Assembly (NCBI RefSeq): GCF_030315975.1
Contig: NZ_JASXSZ010000003.1
Span: forward strand, 1 to 64,000
Source of the DNA: Microbacterium candidum
GTDB lineage: Bacteria; Actinomycetota; Actinomycetes; Actinomycetales; Microbacteriaceae
Length of the DNA: 64,000 nucleotides
Direction: 5' to 3'
The notes beneath the pieces are model-generated. The model searched no databases, was not told where the DNA came from, and saw only the letters and a list, made by a program, of their open reading frames with translations. The first letter of the stretch is position 1. Every line of letters starts with the position of its first letter. This document shows, piece after piece, positions 1-8,014 of the stretch. The translations under genes were made by a program, and so were the position numbers.

Positions 1-9
1 CGCCACTCG

Positions 10-86
10 TGGGGTGAGTAACGGGACTTGAACCCGCGACCCCCTGGACCACAACCAGGTGCTCTACCAACTGAGCTATACCCACC
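10..86 (-). tRNA. tRNA-His (anticodon GTG)
   Basis: Read on the minus strand this folds as a full cloverleaf. The acceptor 5' strand GTGGGTA pairs with TACTCAC, the D arm is GCTCAGTTGGTAGAGC, and the anticodon stem-loop CCTGG-TTGTGGT-CCAGG gives anticodon GTG. The T loop is TTCAAGT. An extra G (position 86) precedes the acceptor stem opposite the discriminator C, the G-1 identity element of tRNA-His, and CCA is encoded at 10-12. It lies directly downstream of orn. Confidence 0.97.
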
Positions 87-122
87 ATGCGCCCCGCTCG
101 GCGGGGCAACTAGAAGATTCTC

Positions 123-749
123 TCACACCTGCGGGGCATACGATGACACGGCCGCATCCGCCGCAGCGCGCGCCGTGTCGCTCGTCGGACCGGGCTGCGG
201 CACGAAAACGGCCTGACGGTAGTACGCCAGCTCGCGGATCGATTCGCGGATGTCGGCGAGCGCCCGATGCCCGCCATCCTTCGAGGGAGCGTGGATGTAG
301 GCGCGGGGGAACCAGCGCCGCGAGAGCTCCTTGATGCTCGACACGTCGATGTTCCGGTAGTGCAGCCAGCGGTCGACGCGGGGCATGTACTTCGAGATGA
401 ACATGCGATCGGTGCCGATCGTGTTGCCCGCGAGCGGCGCCTTGCCCTCGACCGGGGCGAAGCGCTGGATGTACTCGAGGACCTGGAACTCGGCATCGGC
501 CGTCGTCACGCCGTTGGGGATCTCCTCGAGGAGCCCCGAGGTGCGGTGCATGTTCGTGACGAACTCGCTCATGTTCGCGAGGGCGGATGCGTCGGGCTTG
601 ATGACGATCTGGAAGCCGTCGTCGAGCGGGCGCAGCTCGAAGTCGGTCACGATCACCGCGATCTCGACGAGCTCGTCGACCTCCGGATCGAGGCCCGTCA
701 TCTCACAGTCGATCCAGACGAGCCGGTCGTTCTCGGAGGTTCCCACCAT
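123..749 (-). CDS. orn: Oligoribonuclease
   Basis: DEDD-family 3'-5' exoribonuclease that finishes RNA turnover by degrading 2-5 nt oligoribonucleotides in the cytoplasm. The 208-residue protein has the first exonuclease motif near its N terminus (LVWIDCEMTGLDP, D14 and E16) and the DGGHRALADIRESI block near residue 170 that supplies the late His and Asp. The family is normally 180-215 residues. I chose the ATG at 749 because AGGATGG lies 8 nt upstream; in-frame starts at 758 and 779 lack such a site. tRNA-His follows it, and tRNA-Arg lies just upstream. Confidence 0.95.
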   Translation of the reverse strand: MVGTSENDRLVWIDCEMTGLDPEVDELVEIAVIVTDFELRPLDDGFQIVIKPDASALANMSEFVTNMHRTSGLLEEIPNGVTTADAEFQVLEYIQRFAPVEGKAPLAGNTIGTDRMFISKYMPRVDRWLHYRNIDVSSIKELSRRWFPRAYIHAPSKDGGHRALADIRESIRELAYYRQAVFVPQPGPTSDTARAAADAAVSSYAPQV

Positions 750-814
750 GCGCACCATCCTAATGAGAGCGCCCGACACGCCGCTGATGCCGTGCTCGAA
801 CCGTGGCGCTGAAG

Positions 815-887
815 CCCCCCAGAGGTGATTCGAACACCTGACCGGCGGATTAGAAGGCCGCTGCTCTATCCACTGAGCTACTGGGGG
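815..887 (-). tRNA. tRNA-Arg (anticodon TCT)
   Basis: Minus-strand cloverleaf with acceptor CCCCCAG/CTGGGGG, discriminator G, D arm GCTCAGTGGATAGAGC, anticodon loop CTTCTAA (anticodon TCT) and T arm AGGTG-TTCGAAT-CACCT. CCA is not encoded. The top pair of the anticodon stem (31-39) is a C-U mismatch while the other four pairs are canonical. Its 5' end overlaps the last 10 nt of the yczE coding region. Confidence 0.95.
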
Positions 888-1510
888 AGGGGTTCCTCCA
901 GGCTACCGTGACCCGCGTCGCCGCGTCGGCTCCACCGGCGCCGGGAGTCGAACAGGGGCAGTGAGACGTGGACGAGCGGTCCGATCCCGAGCGCGAAGAT
1001 CACCGTGCCGATGCCCACGGTGCCGCCGAGGAACCAGCCGACGACCAGCACCGTCGCCTCCACGCTCAGCCGGCATGCCCAGATCGGCCACCCGAGACGC
1101 GCGTGCATGCCGGTCATGAGGCCGTCGCGCGGCCCCGGACCGAAGTGTGCGCCGATGTACAGCCCGCTCGCGACGGCGACGAGGACGACCCCCGCCGTGA
1201 GCATCGCGAGCTGCAGCGGGAGTCCGGATGCCGGGGGCACGACCGTCACGGTGAGCTGGATGAAGGTTCCGACCGTGAGGATGTTGAGGACCGTCCCGAG
1301 CCCCGGACGCTGCCGCAGCGGAATCCACAAGAGCAGCACGAGGAGGCCGATGATGTTCGTGATCCAGCCGATGCCGATGCCGGTGTGGATCGACACGCCC
1401 TGGGCGAAGACCGTCCACGGGTCGAGGCCCAGACCGGCCTGGATGCAGAGCCCGTCTGCGAATCCGTAGAGGGCGAGGCCGACGAGCAGCTGGATCACAC
1501 GACGAGTCAC
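878..1510 (-). CDS. yczE: YczE-type integral membrane protein
   Basis: Polytopic membrane protein of the YczE/YyaS family, about 210 residues with five to six hydrophobic segments (for example VIQLLVGLALYGFADGL at the N terminus and IGTVIFALGIGPLV near the C terminus). Function is unknown; the family is often paired with a MocR-type regulator, as here. I prefer the GTG at 1510, giving an N terminus MTRRVIQLLVGL typical of the family; an upstream ATG at 1561 would place both copies of the probable operator inside the gene. The stop codon (878-880) lies inside the tRNA-Arg gene, so the two overlap. Confidence 0.8.
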   Translation of the reverse strand: MTRRVIQLLVGLALYGFADGLCIQAGLGLDPWTVFAQGVSIHTGIGIGWITNIIGLLVLLLWIPLRQRPGLGTVLNILTVGTFIQLTVTVVPPASGLPLQLAMLTAGVVLVAVASGLYIGAHFGPGPRDGLMTGMHARLGWPIWACRLSVEATVLVVGWFLGGTVGIGTVIFALGIGPLVHVSLPLFDSRRRWSRRGDAGHGSLEEPLPQ

Positions 1511-1518
1511 AGGGTCAA

Positions 1519-1561
1519 TCCAATCGCATGAGTGGCCTGTTCTACGCAGTCCAATTCGCAT
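1519..1561. promoter_or_regulatory. Probable MocR operator: paired direct repeats
   Basis: The divergent yczE / MocR region holds two direct repeats, TCCAATCGCAT at 1519-1529 and TCCAATTCGCAT at 1550-1561. Their starts are 31 bp apart, about three helical turns. CATAAT (1559-1564) is a good -10 box for the regulator gene and overlaps the second repeat, which fits autorepression. MocR regulators are known to bind spaced direct repeats; that these two are the operator is inference. Confidence 0.6.
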
Positions 1562-1572
1562 AATGTGGATGC

Positions 1573-3000
1573 ATGGACTCCCGACTGTCCGCTCGTGCCC
1601 TCGCCGCGCAGCTCGGCGGCTGGCGCACGCGCGAGCCGGCGTACGAAGCGCTCGCCGACGGCATCCGCGTGCTGTGTCTCGACGGGCGGATCGCCGCGCG
1701 GACGGCGCTGCCCGCCGAACGGGAGCTCGCGGCCGCCCTCCGCGTGAGCCGGACGACGATCGCCGCCGCGTACCGGAGCCTGCGCGACGCGGGACAGATC
1801 GAGAGTGTGCGGGGCTCCGGGAGTGTCACCCTCCCGCTCGCCCGCTCGGGTGCGCCCGCGCTCGGAGCGCGCGAAGGCGACCTCGACCTCCAGCAGGCGT
1901 GCCCGCCCGCATGGCCGGGACTTGCCGGTGTGGTCGCCGACGTGACGACGGCCGCGACCTCGCTGCTCGGCCGACACGGATACGACATCATCGGATCGAC
2001 AGGGCTGCGCGCTGCCATCGCGGACCGATATTCGGCCGCCGGAGTGCCGACCGCACCCGACCACATCATGGTGACCCCGGGGGCGCAGAGCGCCATCCAC
2101 CTGCTCGCCTCCCTCCTGGTCTCTCGAGGCGACAGGGTCGTGATCGAGACGCCGACCTATCCGCACGCCGCCGAAGCCTTCCGCCACGCGGGCGGGCGTC
2201 TCGTCCCGGTGCCGGTGTCGACGAGCGGGGGATGGGATGTCGACCGAGCCACGCAAGCCTTCGCGCGGACCCTCCCGACCGTCGCGTACCTGATGCCCGA
2301 CTTCCAGAACCCCACCGGCCGTTCGATGGGTCCGGTCGAACGTGAGGCGTTCATCGCCGCGGCGGCGCGCACGGGGACGATCCTCATCGTCGATGAGACG
2401 ACCGCTGACCTCGACATCGACAGCGACCGGTCGCTCCTGCCCTTCGGCGCCCGCGAGCGGAATGCCGAGATCGTGCGCATCGGCTCGCTCGGGAAGACCG
2501 TCTGGGGCGGGCTGCGCGTCGGATGGATCCGCGCAGACCCCGCACTCATCCGGCGACTCGCCGCGCGCCGCTCGGCGCACGATCTGGGCACGCCCGACCT
2601 CGAGCAGGCGATAGCGCAGCGGCTCGTCGAGATGCTGGACGGCATCCTTCCCCAGCGGTCGCAGCTGCTGCGCGACGGCCGGGACGCGGCCGTCGCTGCG
2701 CTCTCTGAGCGACTTCCGGAATGGGACGTGCCGATGCCCCGAGGGGGAGTAGCGCTCTGGATCGGTCTCGATGCGCCGCTGAGCACGAATCTCGTCCTGG
2801 AGGCGCGATCGCACGGGCTCCTCGTCTCCGCCGGGCCGCTCTTCGGCGTGGACGGCGGGCATGAGGCGCGCCTGCGGCTCCCGTACACCGTTCCCCCTGC
2901 CGAGGTCGAGCGCGCTGTCGCGATCATCGCGGAGTGCTGGGACCGCGTGCGGGACGGCGCGCCCGCTGACCTCGTCGGTCGCCTCGAGGCCGTCGTCTGA
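1573..3000 (+). CDS. MocR-family regulator (GntR wHTH fused to aminotransferase fold)
   Basis: Chimeric PLP-dependent transcription factor of 475 residues. Residues 15-85 form a GntR-type winged helix (LPAERELAAALRVSRTTI). Residues 110-470 have the fold-type-I aminotransferase domain: TPTYPHAA (Y196), FQNPTG (N246), IVDETTADL (D274) and the Schiff-base lysine in RIGSLGKTVWGG (K308). It probably senses a PLP-linked amino compound and controls the divergent yczE gene and itself, like YczR-type regulators. The ATG lies 8 nt behind a CATAAT box, so the mRNA may be leaderless. The effector cannot be told from sequence. Confidence 0.88.
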   Translation: MDSRLSARALAAQLGGWRTREPAYEALADGIRVLCLDGRIAARTALPAERELAAALRVSRTTIAAAYRSLRDAGQIESVRGSGSVTLPLARSGAPALGAREGDLDLQQACPPAWPGLAGVVADVTTAATSLLGRHGYDIIGSTGLRAAIADRYSAAGVPTAPDHIMVTPGAQSAIHLLASLLVSRGDRVVIETPTYPHAAEAFRHAGGRLVPVPVSTSGGWDVDRATQAFARTLPTVAYLMPDFQNPTGRSMGPVEREAFIAAAARTGTILIVDETTADLDIDSDRSLLPFGARERNAEIVRIGSLGKTVWGGLRVGWIRADPALIRRLAARRSAHDLGTPDLEQAIAQRLVEMLDGILPQRSQLLRDGRDAAVAALSERLPEWDVPMPRGGVALWIGLDAPLSTNLVLEARSHGLLVSAGPLFGVDGGHEARLRLPYTVPPAEVERAVAIIAECWDRVRDGAPADLVGRLEAVV

Positions 3001-3007
3001 CGCGCAC

Positions 3008-3277
3008 TCATCGGGAGTACCGCAGCGCCGTCACGGCATCGTCGGCGGACCAGAACCTCCCGACGTCCCGGAACATGCGCGTCGCGGCGTGGAAGCGCTG
3101 CGCGCGATAGCGCGTGCCTGCGGACGCCTCATCGCTCGCGATGTGGCCGATCGCCCGGCCGGTGGCATCCACGACCCGCCACCGGCCCTGGGCGACATGG
3201 ATCAGCTGGACCCCGAGCAGGTGACTCACCGCGGGCGACTCGTCTGCGAGCAGCGGCCGTTCGATTGTCGTGGTCAT
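3008..3277 (-). CDS. Small conserved hypothetical protein
   Basis: Predicted soluble protein of 89 residues, unrecognised. The core reads as a small beta-rich unit (LGVQLIHVAQGRWRVVDATG, then a helix with YRAQRFHAATRMF), and it contains no cysteine. The ATG at 3277 is favoured over a longer reading because AGAGGGGG sits 5-6 nt upstream. It is convergent with the MocR gene, 7 nt from its stop, and divergent from ssb. Codon use matches the neighbours, so it is likely a real lineage-specific gene. No function is proposed. Confidence 0.65.
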   Translation of the reverse strand: MTTTIERPLLADESPAVSHLLGVQLIHVAQGRWRVVDATGRAIGHIASDEASAGTRYRAQRFHAATRMFRDVGRFWSADDAVTALRYSR

Positions 3278-3504
3278 GGCAACCCCCTCTGATATCGAAG
3301 ATAGATTCGACCTCCGACATTCCCGTCGGGGTGTCGAATCGTCGTCTCCTCCCCAGATCCCCGGAAGCGTCAGCACTCCACGGATCGATCGATCGGAGCT
3401 CACCGCCGCTCGCCGCAGTCGCAGAGTGGGAACCGCTCCGGCGCCCGAATGGGCACGGGGCGCCGGAGCATCCGGGGATCGTCCCCGGAGGAAAGGACTG
3501 CGTC

Positions 3505-4089
3505 ATGGACACCATCACCATCACGGGCAACATCACGGCGCCCGAACAGCGAAACCTGCCGGGCGGCGGCACCGTCACGACCTTCCGCATCGCCAGCGGC
3601 CAGCGCAGGTTCAACAAGGAGAGCGAGAAGTGGGAGGACTCGGTGACCAACTGGTACACGGTCTCGGCCTTCCGCGCGCTCGGCGAGCACGCCTACATGT
3701 CGCTTCATCGCGGAGAGCGCGTCATCGTCACCGGCCGGCTGCGGCTGCGCGATTGGGAGACGCCGACCAAGCGCGGCACGTCGGTCGAGATCGACGCCGA
3801 TGCGCTGGGGCACGACCTTCTGTGGGGGACGTCGGTGTTCCGCAGGTTCGAACACCGCGCGGGTTCCGAGGAGTCGTGGGCCGTGCCCGGTGCGGGCGCC
3901 GACGAGGGGTCGGCGGATACCGCGTGGGTCGCACCCGGCGTCGATTCCGACGCCGGGGCGACGGTCGTCCCCGAGGCGGATGAGGACGCCAAGCGCCGGC
4001 TCGACGAGCTTCTCCCCGAAGACGATCGCTCACCCGAGGGCGATCGGGCACTGGCCCTCGTCGGGACCGGGGAGGAGGCGCCGTTCTGA
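3505..4089 (+). CDS. ssb: Single-stranded DNA-binding protein (paralogue)
   Basis: OB-fold ssDNA-binding protein of 194 residues. The OB domain occupies residues 1-110: TITGNITAPEQR at the start, TNWYTVSAFRALGEHA, and VIVTGRLRLRDWETPTKRG. The C-terminal half is acidic and low in complexity and ends EEAPF, a weakened version of the usual DDxPF tip that docks partner proteins. It stands alone, not beside rpsF/rpsR, so it is probably a second SSB rather than the replicative one. The Shine-Dalgarno GGAGGAAAGG at 3487-3496 fixes the start. Confidence 0.88.
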   Translation: MDTITITGNITAPEQRNLPGGGTVTTFRIASGQRRFNKESEKWEDSVTNWYTVSAFRALGEHAYMSLHRGERVIVTGRLRLRDWETPTKRGTSVEIDADALGHDLLWGTSVFRRFEHRAGSEESWAVPGAGADEGSADTAWVAPGVDSDAGATVVPEADEDAKRRLDELLPEDDRSPEGDRALALVGTGEEAPF

Positions 4090-4140
4090 CGGCGTCGGGC
4101 GGTCGGGCGCTGCACGGAAGACCCCACGTAGACTCGTGCC

Positions 4141-4689
4141 GTGCCACGCCCGACCGCTGCCCCCTCTGCGGGACACAGGCCCAGGGAGTATGGGCGCCGC
4201 CTGACGAGGCACGGACGGACGATCATCGCGGCCTCGATCCTCGCCCTCACGCTGAGCGGCTGCACGCCGGGCACCACGTCGCCCGGAAGCACCGCGACGC
4301 ACGGGCCGTCCGGGTCCCCTGGCGCATCCGGCCCGACGAATGCCTCCGCTCCGGCGCCGACGTATCAGGCCGGAGGCACCGCGGAGCAGAACCTCCCCGC
4401 CTTCACCGCGACGGTGGAGACGGTGTGGGGCTCGTCCGACAAGGCACAGGGCCGCGCGTATGTCGACGCGCTCGTCGCCGTCGGATTCGACAAGGCCGCC
4501 ATGCAGGTGACCAGCGACACCTCCACGGTCGGCAATGCCGCGGAGAGCATCCAGTTCTCGGTGCGGATGGGCGACCAGTGCCTCGTCGGACAGGTCGGGC
4601 CCGCGACCGGCGACCCGGTCACGACTGTTCTGCCCGTCCTCGGCGGCGGCGTCTGTCTTCTCGGGAAGACCCGCCCGATCAACTGGTGA
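4141..4689 (+). CDS. Putative lipoprotein (DUF6993-like)
   Basis: Exported lipoprotein of about 182 residues. A basic N terminus (RRLTRHGR) is followed by a hydrophobic stretch and the lipobox LTLSGC near residue 40. A Ser/Thr/Pro/Gly linker leads to a globular domain with two cysteines (GDQCLVGQVG, GGGVCLLGKT) that could form a disulphide. The fold resembles the actinobacterial DUF6993 lipoproteins, from memory of the family only. The GTG start lies 6 nt after TAGACT (4129-4134), consistent with a leaderless transcript. Function unknown; anchored outside the membrane. Confidence 0.75.
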   Translation: MPRPTAAPSAGHRPREYGRRLTRHGRTIIAASILALTLSGCTPGTTSPGSTATHGPSGSPGASGPTNASAPAPTYQAGGTAEQNLPAFTATVETVWGSSDKAQGRAYVDALVAVGFDKAAMQVTSDTSTVGNAAESIQFSVRMGDQCLVGQVGPATGDPVTTVLPVLGGGVCLLGKTRPINW

Positions 4690-4835
4690 TCGGCCATCGC
4701 CGTACGAGTCCGCGCTGATCCGCGGGTCGGCCGGTTGGTAGGCTTGAGGCCGACTTCCTGCCCGGTCCGGAGCGGTTCTCCCGCAGAACCTCCGACCTGG
4801 CGACCCCCACTCCGCAACAGAAGGTGGTACCAGGC

Positions 4836-6515
4836 TTGGCCGAGTACATCTACCAGATGGTCCGCGCCCGCAAGGCGGTCGGCGAGAAGCTCATCCTCGA
4901 CGACGTCACGATGGCGTTCCTCCCCGGGGCCAAGATCGGCATGGTCGGTCCGAACGGCGCTGGAAAGTCGACGATCCTGAAGATCATGGCGGGACTGGAC
5001 GTCCCGTCCAATGGCGAGGCCCGGCTCACGCCCGGCTTCTCGGTCGGGATCCTCATGCAGGAGCCGGAGCTCGACGAGTCCAAGACCGTGCTGGAGAACA
5101 TCCAGGACGGCATCGCGATCAAGGCGAAGCTCGACCGGTTCAACGAGATCTCGGCGCTCATGGCCGACCCGGATGCCGATTTCGACGCGCTGCTCGCGGA
5201 GATGGGCTCTCTCCAGGAGGAGATCGACGCCGCCGACGGGTGGGACCTCGACTCCCAGCTCGAGCAGGCCATGGATGCTCTGCGCACGCCTCCGGCGGAC
5301 GCGGCGATCGGCCCGCTGTCCGGTGGTGAGAAGCGTCGCGTCGCCCTGGCGAAGCTCCTCCTCCAGAAGCCCGACCTGCTGCTTCTCGACGAGCCCACGA
5401 ACCACCTCGACGCCGAGAGCGTGCTGTGGCTCGAGCAGCACCTCCAGGCCTACAAGGGCGCGGTCATCGCGATCACCCACGACCGGTACTTCCTCGACCA
5501 TGTCGCCGAGTGGATCGCCGAGGTCGACCGCGGCCGGCTCATCGGGTACGAGGGCAACTACTCCACCTACCTCGAGAAGAAGGCCGAGCGCCTCGACGTC
5601 CAGGGCAAGAAGGACGCGAAGCTCGCGAAGCGCCTGAAGGACGAGCTCGAGTGGGTGCGCTCGAGCGCCAAGGGCCGCCAGACGAAGTCGAAGGCGCGTC
5701 TCGCGCGCTACGAGGAGATGGCGGCCGAGGCCGAGCGCACGCGCAAGCTCGACTTCGAGGAGATCCAGATCCCCGCGGGCCCGCGCCTCGGCAACGTCGT
5801 CATCGAGGCGAAGAAGCTCCAGAAGGGCTTCGACGGGCGCTCGCTCATCGACGGCCTGAGCTTCAGCCTCCCGCCGAACGGGATCGTCGGCGTCATCGGC
5901 CCGAACGGCGTCGGAAAGACGACGCTCTTCAAGACGATCGTCGGCCTCGAACCGCTCGACGGCGGCGACCTCAAGATCGGCGAGACCGTCAAGATCAGCT
6001 ACGTCGACCAGTCACGCGCGAACATCGACCCGGAGAAGACGCTCTGGGAGGTGGTCTCCGACGGGCTCGACTTCATCGTGGTCGGCAAGACGGAGATCCC
6101 TTCGCGTGCCTACGTGTCGAAGTTCGGCTTCAAGGGACCGGACCAGCAGAAGAAGGCGGGTGTTCTCTCCGGAGGCGAGCGCAACCGCCTGAACCTTGCG
6201 CTGACGCTCAAGGAGGGCGGAAACCTGCTCCTCCTCGACGAGCCGACGAACGACCTCGACGTCGAGACCCTCCAGTCCCTCGAGAACGCGCTGCTCGAAT
6301 TCCCCGGCTGCGCGGTGGTCATCACCCACGACCGGTGGTTCCTCGACCGCATCGCGACGCACATCCTCGCCTACGAGGGCACCGACGAGAACCCCGACCA
6401 GTGGTACTGGTTCGAGGGCAACTTCGAGTCGTACGAGGAGAACAAGATCGAGCGACTCGGGGCGGAGGCGGCTCGCCCGCACCGCACGACCTACCGCAAG
6501 CTCACGCGTGACTGA
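4836..6515 (+). CDS. ettA: Energy-dependent translational throttle protein EttA (ABC-F)
   Basis: Soluble ABC-F ATPase of 559 residues that binds the ribosomal E site and gates entry into elongation according to ATP/ADP. Two ATPase domains are clear: Walker A GPNGAGKST, signature LSGGEKRR and LLLLDEPTNHLD, then GPNGVGKTT, LSGGERNR and LLLLDEPTNDLD. A charged arm and linker lie between them. There are no membrane segments. I start it at TTG 4836, giving MAEYIYQMVRARK, because AAGGTGG (4821-4827) is 8 nt upstream; GTG 4824 would overlap that site. It overlaps the next gene by 8 nt. Confidence 0.95.
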   Translation: MAEYIYQMVRARKAVGEKLILDDVTMAFLPGAKIGMVGPNGAGKSTILKIMAGLDVPSNGEARLTPGFSVGILMQEPELDESKTVLENIQDGIAIKAKLDRFNEISALMADPDADFDALLAEMGSLQEEIDAADGWDLDSQLEQAMDALRTPPADAAIGPLSGGEKRRVALAKLLLQKPDLLLLDEPTNHLDAESVLWLEQHLQAYKGAVIAITHDRYFLDHVAEWIAEVDRGRLIGYEGNYSTYLEKKAERLDVQGKKDAKLAKRLKDELEWVRSSAKGRQTKSKARLARYEEMAAEAERTRKLDFEEIQIPAGPRLGNVVIEAKKLQKGFDGRSLIDGLSFSLPPNGIVGVIGPNGVGKTTLFKTIVGLEPLDGGDLKIGETVKISYVDQSRANIDPEKTLWEVVSDGLDFIVVGKTEIPSRAYVSKFGFKGPDQQKKAGVLSGGERNRLNLALTLKEGGNLLLLDEPTNDLDVETLQSLENALLEFPGCAVVITHDRWFLDRIATHILAYEGTDENPDQWYWFEGNFESYEENKIERLGAEAARPHRTTYRKLTRD

Positions 6516-7017
6516 CACCGGCACGGAGACGTCGCCGCAGCGCCTGCACATCCCCATCCACCTGCGGTGGGGCGACCTCGACGCGTTCAACCACGTGAAC
6601 AACACGTCGATGCTGAAGCTCCTCGAGGAGGCGCGCGTGCGCGCGTTCTGGGTTCCGGAGCCCGGCGAGGTGGCGCCGCCGACCGCGGTGCTCAGTTCGA
6701 GTCTGGATGCCGGCATCCTGACCCTCATCGCACGTCAGGAGATCGAGTACCTCGCTCCCGTGCCGTACCAGCGGCATCCGCTCGACGTGCAGCTGTGGTT
6801 CGGCCGTCTCGGCGGTTCGAGCATCGAGGTCTGCTACGAGGTTCGCAGCCCCGTCGAGACGGCGGGGGAGAACGGTCAGGTCGTGTACGCCCGGGCCCAG
6901 TCGACCGTCGTGAAGGTGGATGCCGCGTCCGGCCGCCCGATGCGGCTGTCGGCCGAGGAGCGCACAGCGTGGACACCGTACCTGGGGCCGGTCGTCACCT
7001 TCACGCACCGCGGCTGA
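6508..7017 (+). CDS. Acyl-CoA thioesterase, 4HBT hot-dog family
   Basis: Single hot-dog domain of 169 residues with the 4HBT opening RWGDLDAFNHVNN, where the Asp of LDAFNHVNN is the usual catalytic acid, followed by EEARVRAFW. Such enzymes hydrolyse acyl-CoA thioesters in the cytoplasm; chain-length preference cannot be read here. GTG at 6508 overlaps the end of ettA by 8 nt, so the two are probably cotranscribed. It converges with a second thioesterase of a different subfamily (TesB). Confidence 0.87.
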   Translation: MTDTGTETSPQRLHIPIHLRWGDLDAFNHVNNTSMLKLLEEARVRAFWVPEPGEVAPPTAVLSSSLDAGILTLIARQEIEYLAPVPYQRHPLDVQLWFGRLGGSSIEVCYEVRSPVETAGENGQVVYARAQSTVVKVDAASGRPMRLSAEERTAWTPYLGPVVTFTHRG

Positions 7018-7024
7018 ACCCTAT

Positions 7025-7070
7025 TTCCCGAGGCCGGGATGGGAACGCCCAGGTCAGCGGACCTCGGGAA
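7025..7070. terminator. Possible terminator hairpin
   Basis: TTCCCGAGG (7025-7033) pairs perfectly with CCTCGGGAA (7062-7070) between two converging thioesterase genes. The loop is long (28 nt), itself GC-rich, and there is no T tract. The right arm lies inside the end of tesB. Confidence 0.4.
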
Positions 7071-7974
7071 CGCGGATCATGATCTCCTGCGCGACCGTCG
7101 CCAGCAGCTCGCCGCTCTGCGCGTAGATGCGTCCCTGTGCGAGGCCGCGTCCGCCGCGGGCGGACGGCGACTCCTGGACGTACAGCATCCACTCGTCGAC
7201 GCGGCCAGGACGGTGCCACCACATGCCGTGGTCGAGACTCGCGACCTTGAGGCCCGGCGTCGACCACGCGATGCCGTGGGCGCGCAGGATCGACTCCTGG
7301 ATGGTCAGATCGCTGAGGTAGGCCAGTGCCGCGCGATGCAACGCCGGGTCGTCGCCGATGCGCCGCTTGGCCCGCATCCACACCGCCTGCCGAGGCTCGT
7401 GCTCGCCCTCGACGCGCGCGTAGATGGGGGAGGGGACGTGGCGGAGGTCGACCGGAAGGTCGACGTAGAACCGCTTCGTCATCGGATGCAGGCCCGTCAT
7501 CATCTCCTCGAGCAGGGGCAGATCGTCGGGGGCGGGAACGCCCTCCGGGATCGGCTCCTGATGCTCGATCCCGGGATCGTCGTCCTGGAATGACGCGATC
7601 ATCGAGAAGATCGGGACGCCGTCCTGGTATGCCTGCGTGCGGCGCGTCGAGAACGACCGGCCGTCGTGGATGCGATCGACGGAGAACGTGATGCCCTGAC
7701 CCGCGTCGCCAGGACGCAGGAAATAGCCGTGCATCGAGTGGGCGATCCGCCCCGGAGCGACGGTGCGGGAGGCCGCCACGATCGACTGTGCGAGCACCTG
7801 CCCGCCGTAGACGCGACCGATCGGCATCGGCTGCGACACCCCGGTGAAGATGTCCTCCGTCGTCCGTGCGGCGGACTCGGCGAGGTCGAGGACGGTGAGC
7901 ATCGATGAGACCGGGTCTATCGCGAGCGTTCCGCCGTCGTCCGTCGTGTCATCCACAGTCACGTGAGCCTCCAT
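7054..7974 (-). CDS. tesB: Acyl-CoA thioesterase II
   Basis: Double hot-dog thioesterase of about 306 residues. Visible family features include GGQVLAQSIVAASRTV with HSMHGYFLRPGD in the first domain and the second-domain run SLDHGMWWHRPGRVDEWML with Asp and His near the active site. It cleaves acyl-CoA to free fatty acid and CoA. Two starts are credible: ATG 7974 behind AGGTGG (7 nt), or GTG 7962 behind GGAGG (5 nt). I list the longer. The divergent gene at 8015 shares the promoter region; a minus-strand TAAACT box lies near 8005. Confidence 0.92.
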   Translation of the reverse strand: MEAHVTVDDTTDDGGTLAIDPVSSMLTVLDLAESAARTTEDIFTGVSQPMPIGRVYGGQVLAQSIVAASRTVAPGRIAHSMHGYFLRPGDAGQGITFSVDRIHDGRSFSTRRTQAYQDGVPIFSMIASFQDDDPGIEHQEPIPEGVPAPDDLPLLEEMMTGLHPMTKRFYVDLPVDLRHVPSPIYARVEGEHEPRQAVWMRAKRRIGDDPALHRAALAYLSDLTIQESILRAHGIAWSTPGLKVASLDHGMWWHRPGRVDEWMLYVQESPSARGGRGLAQGRIYAQSGELLATVAQEIMIRVPEVR

Positions 7975-8014
7975 CTCGCGCCCACCTGGCCGCACGATTG
8001 GTAGTTTAGGGCGG

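Noticed and set aside
1507..2862. Frame of 451 codons antisense to the MocR-type gene
   Set aside because: Shadow of the sense gene, which has all aminotransferase-fold motifs.
4824..4835. GTG 4824 as the ettA start
   Set aside because: It lies within the AAGGTGG ribosome site; TTG 4836 has correct spacing and gives the family N terminus.
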